Assembly: GCA_052144935.1 (NCBI GenBank)
Contig: JBKQPR010000226.1
Span: 1 to 15,957, forward strand
Reading direction: 5' to 3'
Origin: JOPF133 sp052144935
GTDB taxonomy: Bacteria > Acidobacteriota > Terriglobia > Bryobacterales > Bryobacteraceae
DNA: 15,957 nucleotides
The notes below the pieces were generated by a model. That model searched no databases, was not told the DNA's origin, and worked only from the letters and a program-made list of their open reading frames with translations. Positions 8,401-14,864 of the stretch are shown here, one piece after another (positions within the stretch are counted from its first letter, which is position 1; every line of letters begins with the position of its first letter). A program made the translations under genes and the position numbers.

Positions 8401-8900
8401 TCCTCTGTTTTGTACTGAACGGGGATGAAGGTGCTGGCGCGGTGGTGATGCGGGATGTTCCATTCCACACCGCCCGAGATCCACGCCCCGATGAGGCCGA
8501 TGAGCGCGGGTTTGATCACGTGCTGGCGGTAAATGAAATTGTAATTGTCGGTTTTGTCCAAGCCTTCGAAGATCCGGCCGCCGATCTCGGGCAGCACGCC
8601 GATCCGCAAGTACTCGTTCTCCAGGTAGACCGCGGTGTAGGTCTTGTCGACCTTCTTGCCGGTGAGGGTATCGTACATGGGATACGGATAAACCGGCCCC
8701 TGCGCTCCCTGGGATTGGCGGCCAAAGAAGAACATCGGGTTGGGTTCCGGCGCTCCGGCCAGATAGGTTGGTATGGTGATTTTCTCTTCCCAGACCTTGA
8801 CCGATGGACTACCGGGCGCCGAGAGAAGAGATCCGGAACCCATCCAGATCGATACAACCAGGCACGCTGGCAGCGACCTCAGGACTCTTTTATAGAGCAT
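5460..8900 (-). CDS. Exported DUF5107 domain protein with C-terminal TPR repeats
   Basis: The 1146-residue product starts with a signal peptide (basic MLYKRVLR then a hydrophobic stretch to about residue 28). Residues about 35-345 carry the DUF5107 signature: VYPYPMYDTLTG, TYTAVYLENEYLRIGVLPEIGGRIF, and a GGVEWNIPHHHR stretch with three adjacent histidines. DUF5107 resembles the galactose-mutarotase-like beta-sandwich fold. From about residue 490 to the end the sequence is helical TPR-type repeats (NTALGITYFTKARYAEAEKHL and many similar units). A Gly/Pro-rich insert sits near residues 1040-1090. The ATG at 8900 is supported by GGAG eight bases upstream. It is the first gene of an operon with two glycosidases, so a role in binding, mutarotating or scaffolding glycan processing in the periplasm is a fair inference; no catalytic function is established. 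The stop overlaps the next start (ATGA). Confidence 0.9.
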   Translation of the reverse strand: MLYKRVLRSLPACLVVSIWMGSGSLLSAPGSPSVKVWEEKITIPTYLAGAPEPNPMFFFGRQSQGAQGPVYPYPMYDTLTGKKVDKTYTAVYLENEYLRIGVLPEIGGRIFEGLDKTDNYNFIYRQHVIKPALIGLIGAWISGGVEWNIPHHHRASTFIPVQYKTEENPDGSKTIWVGELEVRQRMRWAVGYTLRPGKSYLEASVRIVNRTPEVNTMLCFANLAVHANENYQVIFPPSTQYGVYHGKREFTAWPFSTTRYAGADFTKGVDISWYKNHISSNSVFAWNYQDDFYAGYDHGKEAGTMSIADHNVVPGKKFWTWGNGPSGRTWDKTLTDEDGPYIELMVGAYSDNQPDYSWLQPYETRSFSLNWYPFRDIGGVKKANLDAAVNLEVAHGAAKVGFYTTSAHPAAQVRLHAGDKTLLQETVAIDPARPYVKQVAVPSGIDEHDLVASISDQGRELVSYRPIRLTPEPMPKPVTAPAPPEEIKTNEELYLIGLRAQQFHDPAIDPLAYWEEVLRRDPGDARVNTALGITYFTKARYAEAEKHLRTALDRLTDRYTDPKDGEAIYYLGAVLKAEGSPDEAYAYFYKATWSQAWKAAGYYSLAEIAASRGDMAAALDLVDRSIDSNALDIRAQNLKAAVLRHLGRPKEAMQVLAAAHKADPLDVRSMAENWLASKSPEAARTLASTMNLHPATAQETAAEYLNAGLWQDGTDVLSETTAAASDKTKIHPMAYYYLGYFAGKLGQTEKAAEYDRLAMAMPPDYVFPFQNEAIDVLRAAMKTNPRDARAPYYLGNVLYDWQPEEATRMWEASAEIDPSFAIVHRNLAMAYVHQKPQGDLNRAIAEMEKAVAAERKYALHFSELDELYEQAGVPLEKRSPLFDRNATVVAQRDDAENRAVALKVATGAYDDAIRMMTGRQFAVAEGANLNVSEHWTDAHILRARKNLEAKRYQDALADLQAAVTIPSNLPLGAAGSSAAARNAEVAWWTGVAYEGLGDHPKALESWRRAEAPAQAGTGRRGGQMGGNPAGSGAQSYYRALALQKLGQADQAKTLFAGLVESGKAALQQAAPARDGAPSGVPSGVPSGPGRGGRGQSPRVRVATAHYLTGLGYLGLNDPAQAKAELSQAVEMSPDLVGARIALAAIQ
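5641..5676. repeat. Three 12-bp tandem units inside the TPR gene
   Basis: Units at 5641-5652, 5653-5664 and 5665-5676 share the pattern CCCGARGGNNCC. On the minus strand they encode repeated SGVP-type tetrapeptides in a flexible Gly/Pro linker near the C-terminus of the DUF5107-TPR protein. A likely slippage-prone, length-variable coding microrepeat. Confidence 0.7.
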
Positions 8901-8908
8901 CGCGTTTT

Positions 8909-8941
8909 CTCCAAACCGGATCTGAAAGTGGCCCTATTCTA
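8909..8941 (-). promoter_or_regulatory. Putative -10 box and ribosome binding site of the three-gene operon
   Basis: On the minus strand TAGAAT (8941-8936) matches the -10 consensus at five of six bases and would start RNA near 8929. GGAG (8912-8909) lies eight bases before the ATG at 8900. I see no convincing -35 box at the usual distance, so the promoter call is tentative; the ribosome binding site is firmer. Confidence 0.4.
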
Positions 8942-9075
8942 ACGCAAGGCATTGCCGAACTCCACCCGTGCGGCGGCCATCGCGCCGGGGGATCGTTCAG
9001 CATCGGCGGGATCGGCTCTCGGGCAAACCGGGCATCCGCCCGGAACCAGCAATCGAGCAATCGCGGGCGCAGTGG

Positions 9076-9081
9076 TATCCT
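9076..9081 (+). promoter_or_regulatory. Possible -10 box for a leaderless Bax inhibitor-1 transcript
   Basis: TATCCT ends six bases before the ATG at 9088, which would place the transcription start at or next to the start codon. There is no Shine-Dalgarno sequence before that ATG. The -35 region is poor, so this is a weak call. Confidence 0.25.
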
Positions 9082-9087
9082 TCGTGC

Positions 9088-9771
9088 ATGACAGCAATTG
9101 ACAATCTTTTCGGGACCACTCCACTGAGCTCCGCTCGGGCCGAGACCATCAAGAAAACGTACCTGCTGCTGGGCCTCAGTGCAGGCGGCGCGCTCTGCGG
9201 CGGATACGTCGGCGCGCAATCGGACGCTCTGGCCGGCCTCTTCACAGGCTGGCTTGGTTGGATCCTGGCGATGGTGTTGCTCAACGTCATCCCGCGCATA
9301 GCCATGGCAGCCCGCCACGATCCGGTGCTGGGCGTCACCGCGCTCCTGGCCGACGGGTTCGTTTCAGGACTGGTGCTGGCTCCGATCCTCCGGTTTGCGA
9401 GCCTTTACGCGCCCGGCACGATTCAGATTGCGATGCTGATGACCCTGGTCGTCTTTGGCGCAGTCACGCTGTTCGTGATGTCGTCGAATCGGACGTTTTC
9501 AGCGCCGCGAGGGCTGATGCTGGGGATCTCGATCAGCATCATCGCCGCGATAGTGCTCAACGCATTTCTCAACATCGGTCTGCTGGGGATGCTGATTGCC
9601 GCCGGAATCGGCATTTTCGGCGTCTGTATTCTGGTGTATGCCACGAGCGATGTCCTCCACAACTCCAACGCTGACAGCCCGATCCCCGGCGCGCTGATTC
9701 TGTTCGCCGGCCTGTTCAATGTGTTCGTGGCGATTCTGAACATTCTCCTGCGGCTGAACCGCAGGCGCTAA
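9088..9771 (+). CDS. Bax inhibitor-1 (BI-1/YccA) family integral membrane protein
   Basis: The 227-residue product is almost entirely hydrophobic, with about seven membrane segments and a short basic C-terminus (LLRLNRRR). The usual BI-1 layout is visible: a cytoplasmic start with RAETIKKTYLLLGLSAGGALCGGYVGA, middle helices containing VLGVTALLADGFVSGLVLAPIL, and the final part with GVCILVYATSDVLHN followed by a last helix. YATSDVLHN occupies the place of the YDTS-type motif used for pH sensing and calcium leak in characterised members, but the first Asp is Ala here, while an Asp follows two positions later. Start ATG 9088 is chosen because homologues begin shortly before the first helix; upstream codons are Arg/Pro rich and unlike protein. 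Divergent from the glycosidase operon and convergent with the sulfatase pair. Role in stress or ion homeostasis is assumed from the family only. Confidence 0.88.
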   Translation: MTAIDNLFGTTPLSSARAETIKKTYLLLGLSAGGALCGGYVGAQSDALAGLFTGWLGWILAMVLLNVIPRIAMAARHDPVLGVTALLADGFVSGLVLAPILRFASLYAPGTIQIAMLMTLVVFGAVTLFVMSSNRTFSAPRGLMLGISISIIAAIVLNAFLNIGLLGMLIAAGIGIFGVCILVYATSDVLHNSNADSPIPGALILFAGLFNVFVAILNILLRLNRRR

Positions 9772-10193
9772 GCGGAAATCAGCGGGTTTGGAGCAAAGGG
9801 AGAGCATCGCCTCCACGTGGCGCCGGGTATCCGGATGAATGCCGCGCGACTATGGCGCTGCGTCTGGGTGTAGACCGCCGGTGGCGCCAAAACCGTCGCG
9901 CTTGCCCGCGGCGATTGAGACGTAAGTATCCTCGCATCCCAATGGGCAAACAACGGCCCGCGGCGGCGTCAGCCGGAAACTGTGTAGTGGAAGAGCGGAT
10001 TGAGCCAGCGGTAGGGGGTCGCCCGCACCGGCAGCGGAGGCCTTACCTGTTGGCCGTACCAGCGATCGACCGCGCATGCATGCCCCCGTCCCGCTGCCGT
10101 AACGCAGCACACCAGGTTCCGCGCGGGAGCGTAGCCCAACGGCCCGTGGCGACGGTGCAGAGGTTAGACAGGAGCCCGTGGCAGAAGCGCTCG

Positions 10194-10212
10194 ATGACCC
10201 ATGTTGGGTCAT
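10194..10212. terminator. Hairpin, possible 3' end structure (first of a pair)
   Basis: ATGACCC (10194-10200), loop ATGTT, GGGTCAT (10206-10212): a perfect 7-bp stem followed on the plus strand by TTCG only. Its position between convergent genes fits a bidirectional terminator, but the U-tract is too short to be sure. Confidence 0.3.
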
Positions 10213-10255
10213 TTCGACACCGACTGGCTTTAGAATCAGTTACTTACGCGGCCGC

Positions 10256-10274
10256 GCGACCCAGCTCGGGTCGC
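10256..10274. terminator. Hairpin, possible 3' end structure (second of a pair)
   Basis: GCGACCC (10256-10262), loop AGCTC, GGGTCGC (10268-10274), followed by TTT on the plus strand. It shares the GACCC-N5-GGGTC core with the hairpin 62 bases upstream. It is 53 bases downstream of the sulfatase stop on the minus strand. Confidence 0.35.
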
Positions 10275-10326
10275 TTTCGAAGTTCCGCCACGAGCTGCTA
10301 GCCTCTTCCGGCTCTCCCACGAGCGA

Positions 10327-11781
10327 TCAGCGCATCGCCCGGCTGTAGCCCTGCTGCCGGTAGCGGTCGAGCAGAGCGGTGAGCCTGGCAACCACGTCGG
10401 GATGCTGAAGGTACACGTTTTCGGACTCCGCCGGATCCCGCGCCAAATCGTACAACTGCCCTTGAGGCCCTCCCGGCACCGGATCGATGTGGGCGGGATC
10501 GCTGAATCCGCCCGAGCCCAGACCGAGTTCCAGCTTCCAGTTTTGCTCACGAATGGAAAACATGCCGAGATTGGAGTGATGCACGACGGCTTCCCGGATG
10601 GGCGAGCGGGCCCGGCCGAGCAGGGCAGGGAGGAGATCGTAACTGTCTTCTCCGGCGTTGTTGGGAAGCTTGAAGTCGACGATGTCCGCGGCAGTGGCCA
10701 TCAAGTCGGTGAGGCAGCCGAGTTGATTCGAGACCGTCCGCGGCCTGATCTTGCCGGGCCAGCGGGCCAGGAACGGAATGCGGTGCCCGGCGTCCCAGAT
10801 GTCCGCCTTCATGCCGCGCCAGTCGGCGTTGGCGCGATGCGGCCATGTGGCTTTGTCCTCGGGCGTCCAGTGCGCGCCGTTGTCGCTGGTCAGAATCACC
10901 AGCGTGTTGTCCGCCAGGCCGGCCTCGTCCAGCGCCTGCAAGACGCGGCCAAACGTATCGTCCACCTGCGCCACGAAATCGCCGTACAATCCGGCTTTCG
11001 AGCGGCCCAGGAAGGGCTGCACGGGCACCCAGGGAGTATGCGGGGCCGACAGCGCGAAATACAGAAAGAAAGGCTGTTTCGGGCTTCGGCCGCGCTCCCG
11101 GATGATGGAGACCGCTTTGCCGGTAAGCGCCGGCAGGACCTCGGGGAATTGAAAGTGCGGCGCGATGGCGCCGGGCCGCCAGAAAACCCCGCGCGGAGGT
11201 TGCGTACTCCCCTTGGTGGTCGAAGTGGGCTGCTCCACCACGCGATCGTTTTCGAAGTAGAGGTAGGGGTCGAAGTCCAGCGAGGACGGAATCCCGAAAT
11301 AGTAATCGAAGCCGAAGTCGAGCGGGCCGGGGCGCAGCGGCTGGGTGTAATCGGTCCTCTCGCGGTCGCCCAATCCCAGATGCCATTTACCGACGCCGGC
11401 GGTGTAGTAGCCCCGCTGCTTGAGCAAGCCGGGAACGGTGAGGCGGCCGGGCTCGATGAGACTGGGCGAGTATCCCTGCAGCACGCCCTGTTTCAGCTTG
11501 GTGCGCCAGCAATAGCGCCCGGAGAGAATTCCGTACCGGGTGGGCGTACACACCGAAGATGGCGAATGCATATCGGTGAAACGTACGCCCTGTTCGGCGA
11601 AACGGTTGGCGTAGGGAGTGGGCACGGCGGAATCGGGGTTGTAGCAATCGAGATCGCCCCAGCCGAGATCGTCGGCAAGAACGTACACAATGTTTGGATG
11701 CCGGTTTGGCGCAGCGGCTAGCGAGGCGGTCAGGGCGCCTGAACCCAAAGCGAATGCTCTGCAGAACTCTCTTCGATTCAT
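10327..11781 (-). CDS. Exported type I sulfatase (arylsulfatase family S1)
   Basis: The 484-residue product has a Tat-like leader (NRREFCRAF followed by a short Ala/Gly-rich hydrophobic run, cleavage near residue 24). It then shows the alkaline-phosphatase-fold sulfatase core. PNIVYVLADDLGWGD supplies metal ligands Asp37 and Asp38. SSVCTPTRYGILSGR is the C-T-P-T-R signature, in which Cys78 is converted to formylglycine and Arg82 follows. GVGKWHLG supplies Lys132 and His134, and VILTSDNGAHW the later Asp/Asn ligands. The subfamily cannot be fixed by eye; many such proteins act on sulfated galactose or amino-sugar glycans. Maturation needs a formylglycine-generating enzyme or anSME, which is not in this window. 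The ATG overlaps the upstream sulfatase stop (ATGA), so the pair is one transcription unit. Length is normal and all key residues are present. Confidence 0.92.
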   Translation of the reverse strand: MNRREFCRAFALGSGALTASLAAAPNRHPNIVYVLADDLGWGDLDCYNPDSAVPTPYANRFAEQGVRFTDMHSPSSVCTPTRYGILSGRYCWRTKLKQGVLQGYSPSLIEPGRLTVPGLLKQRGYYTAGVGKWHLGLGDRERTDYTQPLRPGPLDFGFDYYFGIPSSLDFDPYLYFENDRVVEQPTSTTKGSTQPPRGVFWRPGAIAPHFQFPEVLPALTGKAVSIIRERGRSPKQPFFLYFALSAPHTPWVPVQPFLGRSKAGLYGDFVAQVDDTFGRVLQALDEAGLADNTLVILTSDNGAHWTPEDKATWPHRANADWRGMKADIWDAGHRIPFLARWPGKIRPRTVSNQLGCLTDLMATAADIVDFKLPNNAGEDSYDLLPALLGRARSPIREAVVHHSNLGMFSIREQNWKLELGLGSGGFSDPAHIDPVPGGPQGQLYDLARDPAESENVYLQHPDVVARLTALLDRYRQQGYSRAMR

Positions 11782-13187
11782 GGTTTTTGGTTTGCGTCCA
11801 CCGCCGGCTCCTTGGGGGAGACGCCATCCACCGGGTTCACCTTGGCGCCGGGAGGCGCCGGCACGGGGCCCTTTAACAGCGGATCGTTGGTGCGTGTCAT
11901 CCAGCGCTCCAGGCGCCCCTGCATCTCGCGCAGTGTCGATGCGGCATTCGCGCCGGCACAGAGATTATTCTGCTCGGCCGGATCGAATATCAGGTCATAC
12001 AGTTCTTCCTGGGGGACCGCGCGCTGCCGCCATCCGTACTCCAGCCAGAGATCCTTGCTGGGACTGTCGTCGCAGTTGGGAAGCACCGGAGTGGTGCGGC
12101 CCGCATAGCGCCGGATGTACTTGAAGCGTTGCGTCCGGACGGCGCGAGCCGGCTCGTAGGAGGCATGGTAATTGACTTCCGCGAAAACCTCGTCGTTCAT
12201 CTCCTTCTTCTCGCCCCGCAAGACCGGCAGCATCGAACGCCCCTCCAGCCAGGCCGGTTTTTCGATTTCCAGCAACTCACAGAGCGTCGGGAAAACGTCC
12301 AGGTGCGAGATCATCGCGTCGCAGACTTTGCCGCCGCTGAACGGCCCCGGCCCCCGCAGGATCAGGGACACGCCCCAGCCGGAATCCGTGAGGTTGCATT
12401 TCATGCGCGGAAACGCGATGCCGTGATCGGTGGTGCCGATGACGAGCGTGTTTGCCGCCAGGCCGTTCCGCGCGAGTGCATCGAGCACCAAACCAACTCC
12501 TTGATCGAGCAGCCGCGCGCTCGCCCGGTATCCAGCCATATCGCGGCGCGTTGGCGGTGTATCGGGCAGCGGAAGAGGAGGCTGCAGATACCGGGGATCG
12601 TCCGCGGCCGTGGGCTCCGGGTATTCACGGTGCGTTTCGAAGAAGCCGGCGTCGAGGAAGAATGGCTGCGCCGGCCGGCGGTTTAGAAACTCCACCGCGC
12701 CCGGCGCCACCGCGGCGGCGCTGGTGTTCTTGGGCCGCAGCAGTTCATCGAAGCCGATCTTCTCAGGGACATTGGCGATGTGCTGCAAGCCCGCCAGAAC
12801 GGAATGGTAGCCGGCCTTCCGAAGGGTGTACAGCATGTGCCTCGAATAGTCGGCCATGGAGAATCCGCGATGCGCCAGGCCCAGCATGCCGTTCCGGTGG
12901 GCACACTGTCCGGTCAGAAGTGACGCCCGGCTGGGCGAGCAGGTGGGCGCTGCGCTGAATGCCTGCCGGAAAAGGACGCCCTCCGATGCCAGCTTCTGCA
13001 GATTCGGGGTGGGGACCGGCTGGCCATACGGCTGAAGGTAGCGGCCGGAATCGTGCGAATGAAGATAGACGATGTTCGGCCGGCCTGTAGCCGCGGCGCG
13101 CGAACTCTGCGCCGGCGCCGCGGCGGCTGCAATTCCGGCCACCTGGCCCAGAAACTGCCTTCGCGAACCATCCTCGCTTCGCCGCAT
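11778..13187 (-). CDS. Tat-exported type I sulfatase, heparan N-sulfatase-like
   Basis: The 469-residue product begins with a textbook Tat motif (SRRQFLG) and an Ala-rich hydrophobic run to about residue 35. The sulfatase core follows: RPNIVYLHSHDSGRYLQPYG, then APTCSPSRASLLTGQ with formylglycine Cys83 and Arg87, HRNGMLGLAHRG, and IGTTDHGIAFPRMKCNL. The HSHDSGR form in place of the usual Asp-Asp pair is typical, as I recall, of the heparan N-sulfatase-like branch (S1_8-type), whose members desulfate N- or O-sulfated sugars. The start at 13187 is chosen over an in-frame ATG at 13220 because AGGAGG (13198-13193) lies five bases before it. First gene of the sulfatase pair; the stop overlaps the next ATG. 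Precise substrate unknown. Confidence 0.92.
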   Translation of the reverse strand: MRRSEDGSRRQFLGQVAGIAAAAAPAQSSRAAATGRPNIVYLHSHDSGRYLQPYGQPVPTPNLQKLASEGVLFRQAFSAAPTCSPSRASLLTGQCAHRNGMLGLAHRGFSMADYSRHMLYTLRKAGYHSVLAGLQHIANVPEKIGFDELLRPKNTSAAAVAPGAVEFLNRRPAQPFFLDAGFFETHREYPEPTAADDPRYLQPPLPLPDTPPTRRDMAGYRASARLLDQGVGLVLDALARNGLAANTLVIGTTDHGIAFPRMKCNLTDSGWGVSLILRGPGPFSGGKVCDAMISHLDVFPTLCELLEIEKPAWLEGRSMLPVLRGEKKEMNDEVFAEVNYHASYEPARAVRTQRFKYIRRYAGRTTPVLPNCDDSPSKDLWLEYGWRQRAVPQEELYDLIFDPAEQNNLCAGANAASTLREMQGRLERWMTRTNDPLLKGPVPAPPGAKVNPVDGVSPKEPAVDANQKP

Positions 13188-13192
13188 GCTTA

Positions 13193-13198
13193 CCTCCT
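13193..13198 (-). promoter_or_regulatory. Strong Shine-Dalgarno site deciding the sulfatase start
   Basis: AGGAGG on the minus strand, five bases before the ATG at 13187. The in-frame ATG at 13220 has nothing comparable, which is why the shorter protein is preferred. Confidence 0.85.
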
Positions 13199-13224
13199 CT
13201 GGTCCCGCTGCGCGAAACATGTAT

Positions 13225-13254
13225 ATGATATGCGGAATCCCGGCGGCATGACAA
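13225..13254 (-). promoter_or_regulatory. Sigma-70-type promoter of the sulfatase pair
   Basis: On the minus strand TTGTCA (13254-13249) and TATCAT (13230-13225) each match consensus at five of six bases and are 18 bases apart. RNA would start near 13218, giving a leader of about 30 bases ending in the AGGAGG site. The repeat element at 13264-13294 lies immediately upstream, where an activator would bind. Confidence 0.6.
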
Positions 13255-13263
13255 ATGCTGCTT

Positions 13264-13294
13264 GGCTAGACGGGCTAGACGCGGTGCGGTTCAC
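13264..13294 (-). repeat. GTGAACCG / GTCTAGCC element, copy 1
   Basis: On the minus strand GTGAACCG (13294-13287) is followed by two GTCTAGCC octamers (13280-13273 and 13271-13264). The same order, with GGCTAGAC octamers, occurs on the plus strand at 15093-15136. This copy sits just upstream of the sulfatase -35 box. It may be a dispersed repeat or a regulator site. Confidence 0.5.
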
Positions 13295-13769
13295 TTAAGG
13301 ACGGCCTCCCGACGCTGTTCCGGGCCGCCGCTCGGGTCCGCTGCGATGAATTCACAGTGGCAGGGGCTGTTAGTTAGCGCCCACAACTGGTTTCGGCCAA
13401 GCTCTGCCCCTGTTTCCAAGTGGCGCGGGTCCGAGAGCAAGGCGCGGCTCAGTGGCGCGGTAGTTACCAGAAGCCCCACATATCATTCGCGACCGGTTAG
13501 AAGCCGCCGGAGGGCAGCACACGCTCAGCAAAATGGAGCCAGCTATTGACGATCCGTTGCTGGGGACGTTCTCGTGCTCGTTGTGTCGATCTCTGATGCA
13601 GGCAGAAAGCGGTCGCCACTAAAAACAAATTACGCTCATGGGATAGACTTTCTTCTTAAAGTAGTCCAAACGCGTGGCGGCTTTCTTAGGTCCCCCTCGA
13701 TCAGGGCGAACGAATCGCCCAGACTGGCGGATGCTTCGCGTGGGGGAAAGTTGTGAAATCATCGAAGAC

Positions 13770-14504
13770 ATGGCGACGGTTCTAAAGGTGAGCGTTCTGG
13801 CGAATGGGACGGTGCTTCTGGACGGGAACCCGGTGACCCTGGAAGCGCTGGCGGAGGCTCTGGACGCCGCTCCGAAGAGCGATACGGCGGTTTGGTATTA
13901 CCGCGAGAATGCCGCGGGCGAAGCGCCGGCGGCGGCAATCCCGGTGATGAAGCTGATCGTGGAAAGGCGGCTGCCGCTCCGCCTCTCCACGAAGCCGGAT
14001 TTTTCGGATAGCCTGGCGCCGGACGCGGCGGGGTGGGCGGCTCTTTTGGCCACGGTGCGCATTCGCGCGGCTGGACGGCAGTTGGTCATTGTATACCCGG
14101 ACGGGCGGCAAATGGCGATAACGGTGGGAGAGAAGGAGACCATGCGGGCGGAAGCGGTGGCGGCGGTCGAGCGGCTACTGCCCTCGGAGCCGCCGCGCAA
14201 CGTGGCCGTGATTGCGGACACTTCCTGGACTATGGCGCAGAAGCCGACCCTGCAGGATGCGGCCCGCGCCATCCCTTTCTTTGGCCTGCTGATGGGCCTC
14301 GAGACGATCGGCCATGCCGTGTGGATCCACAATGGGGCAGCGCCAGCGCTGGCAGAGAGCTGCCGCGACGCCGATCTGGCGATTGTGGACAGCGCGCGGC
14401 TGGAAACACTTCCCGCGGACTGGCAGAATGTGGTTCGGCCGGCCATGCGGACGCCGCAGATTAGGGTACACGATCGCGGCACCTACCGGCTGCTGCCGGC
14501 GTAA
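13770..14504 (+). CDS. Unclassified soluble protein with ExbD-like N-terminal part
   Basis: The 244-residue product has no signal peptide or membrane segment. Residues 1-85 (LKVSVLANGTVLLDGNPVTLEALAEAL and later VMKLIVERRLPLRLSTKPDFSD) resemble the periplasmic domain of ExbD/TolR-type proteins, but the membrane anchor that defines those proteins is absent. The remainder (about 95-244) has VVIVYPDGRQM-like strands, FFGLLMGLETIGHAVW and a compact C-terminus; I do not recognise it. The ATG at 13770 begins the conserved-looking part; an in-frame ATG at 13728 would add 14 residues and cannot be excluded. No strong ribosome binding site is visible for either. The gene runs towards the DUF983 gene and its last 22 bases overlap that gene's end on the other strand. 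Function unknown. Confidence 0.75.
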   Translation: MATVLKVSVLANGTVLLDGNPVTLEALAEALDAAPKSDTAVWYYRENAAGEAPAAAIPVMKLIVERRLPLRLSTKPDFSDSLAPDAAGWAALLATVRIRAAGRQLVIVYPDGRQMAITVGEKETMRAEAVAAVERLLPSEPPRNVAVIADTSWTMAQKPTLQDAARAIPFFGLLMGLETIGHAVWIHNGAAPALAESCRDADLAIVDSARLETLPADWQNVVRPAMRTPQIRVHDRGTYRLLPA

Positions 14505-14858
14505 GCGCCGGTCCACACTACGCGGGCGAATCGCGTGGCCGCGGGCACCAGCGGCAGATACACGAAGAACGCGCAGAGCATCACGGTATTGAAAGACCAG
14601 CCGGTGATCCGGCAGAGCAGCAGCACGATGACGAGGCCCGGTGGGATGGAGAGCAGGTAGCTGATGTACATGGCGCCGACGAAATAGCCCTGCTCGCGCT
14701 CGAACTTCAAGCCGCAGTGGGGGCATTGCTCGTACATGTGGAGGAAGGCGCGCCAAAGCGAGGTGCGGTAGATGGGACCGCGGCGGCACCGCGGGCACGG
14801 TTCGCGCCAGATTGTGCAGGGTGCCGGGGGCCGGCTCGGGGATCTTATCGGGCGCCAT
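14483..14858 (-). CDS. DUF983 family small membrane protein, apparently frameshifted near the start
   Basis: The main frame reads WREPCPRCRRGPIYRTSLWR, then MYEQCPHCGLKFEREQGYFV, then two hydrophobic helices (about GAMYISYLLSIPPGLVIVLL and FNTVMLCAFFVYLPLVP). Two CPxC pairs before two membrane helices is the DUF983 pattern, a family of about 120-130 residues of unknown function. The best start is the ATG at 14858, preceded by GGAAGG at six bases, which gives MAPDKIPEPAPGTLHNL in a different frame. Adding two bases near 14807-14811 (CTGTGG in place of CTGG) would join it to WREPCPRC and give a 125-residue protein of normal length. As written, the CPRC frame has only a GTG at 14938 as a start, with no ribosome binding site and an unlikely N-terminus. 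This is a real mutation or a sequence error. Confidence 0.75.
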
Positions 14859-14864
14859 CCAGGG

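Larger units (their letters stand above)
9772..10326. other. Intergenic region between convergent genes
   Basis: Lies between the ends of the BI-1 gene (+) and the second sulfatase (-). No intact gene is recognised. A minus frame at about 10110-9972 reads RWYGQQVRPPLPVRATPYRW and looks protein-like, but it has no start signal and stops after some 40 codons; it could be a remnant. Two look-alike hairpins sit at 10194-10212 and 10256-10274. Confidence 0.4.
13188..13769. other. Intergenic region between divergent genes
   Basis: Holds the sulfatase promoter (13225-13254, minus), a GGCTAGAC repeat element (13264-13294), and otherwise no frame I recognise. No clear promoter is seen for the plus-strand gene at 13770. 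A weak 7-bp inverted repeat (CAGGGGC at 13361 with GCCCCTG at 13406) is probably chance. Confidence 0.4.

Noticed and set aside
5202..8942. 1246-codon open frame on the plus strand
   Set aside because: It lies antisense to the DUF5107-TPR gene, which has a clear domain, signal peptide and ribosome binding site. The antisense translation is rich in Arg, Gly and Val with no recognisable motif, as expected for the mirror of a GC-rich gene.
10125..10285. tRNA-like pieces (GGGAGCGTAGCCCAAC and CTGGCTTTAGAATCAGT)
   Set aside because: Individual phrases resemble tRNA arms, but the anticodon-like loop has eight bases, no acceptor stem closes, and spacing is wrong. No tRNA can be folded.
10402..11721. 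439-codon open frame on the plus strand
   Set aside because: Antisense to a sulfatase with all catalytic residues intact; composition is that of a GC shadow.
13361..13412. CAGGGGC / GCCCCTG inverted repeat as a terminator
   Set aside because: Seven-base arms separated by 38 bases with no T-run, lying between divergent gene starts where no terminator is expected.
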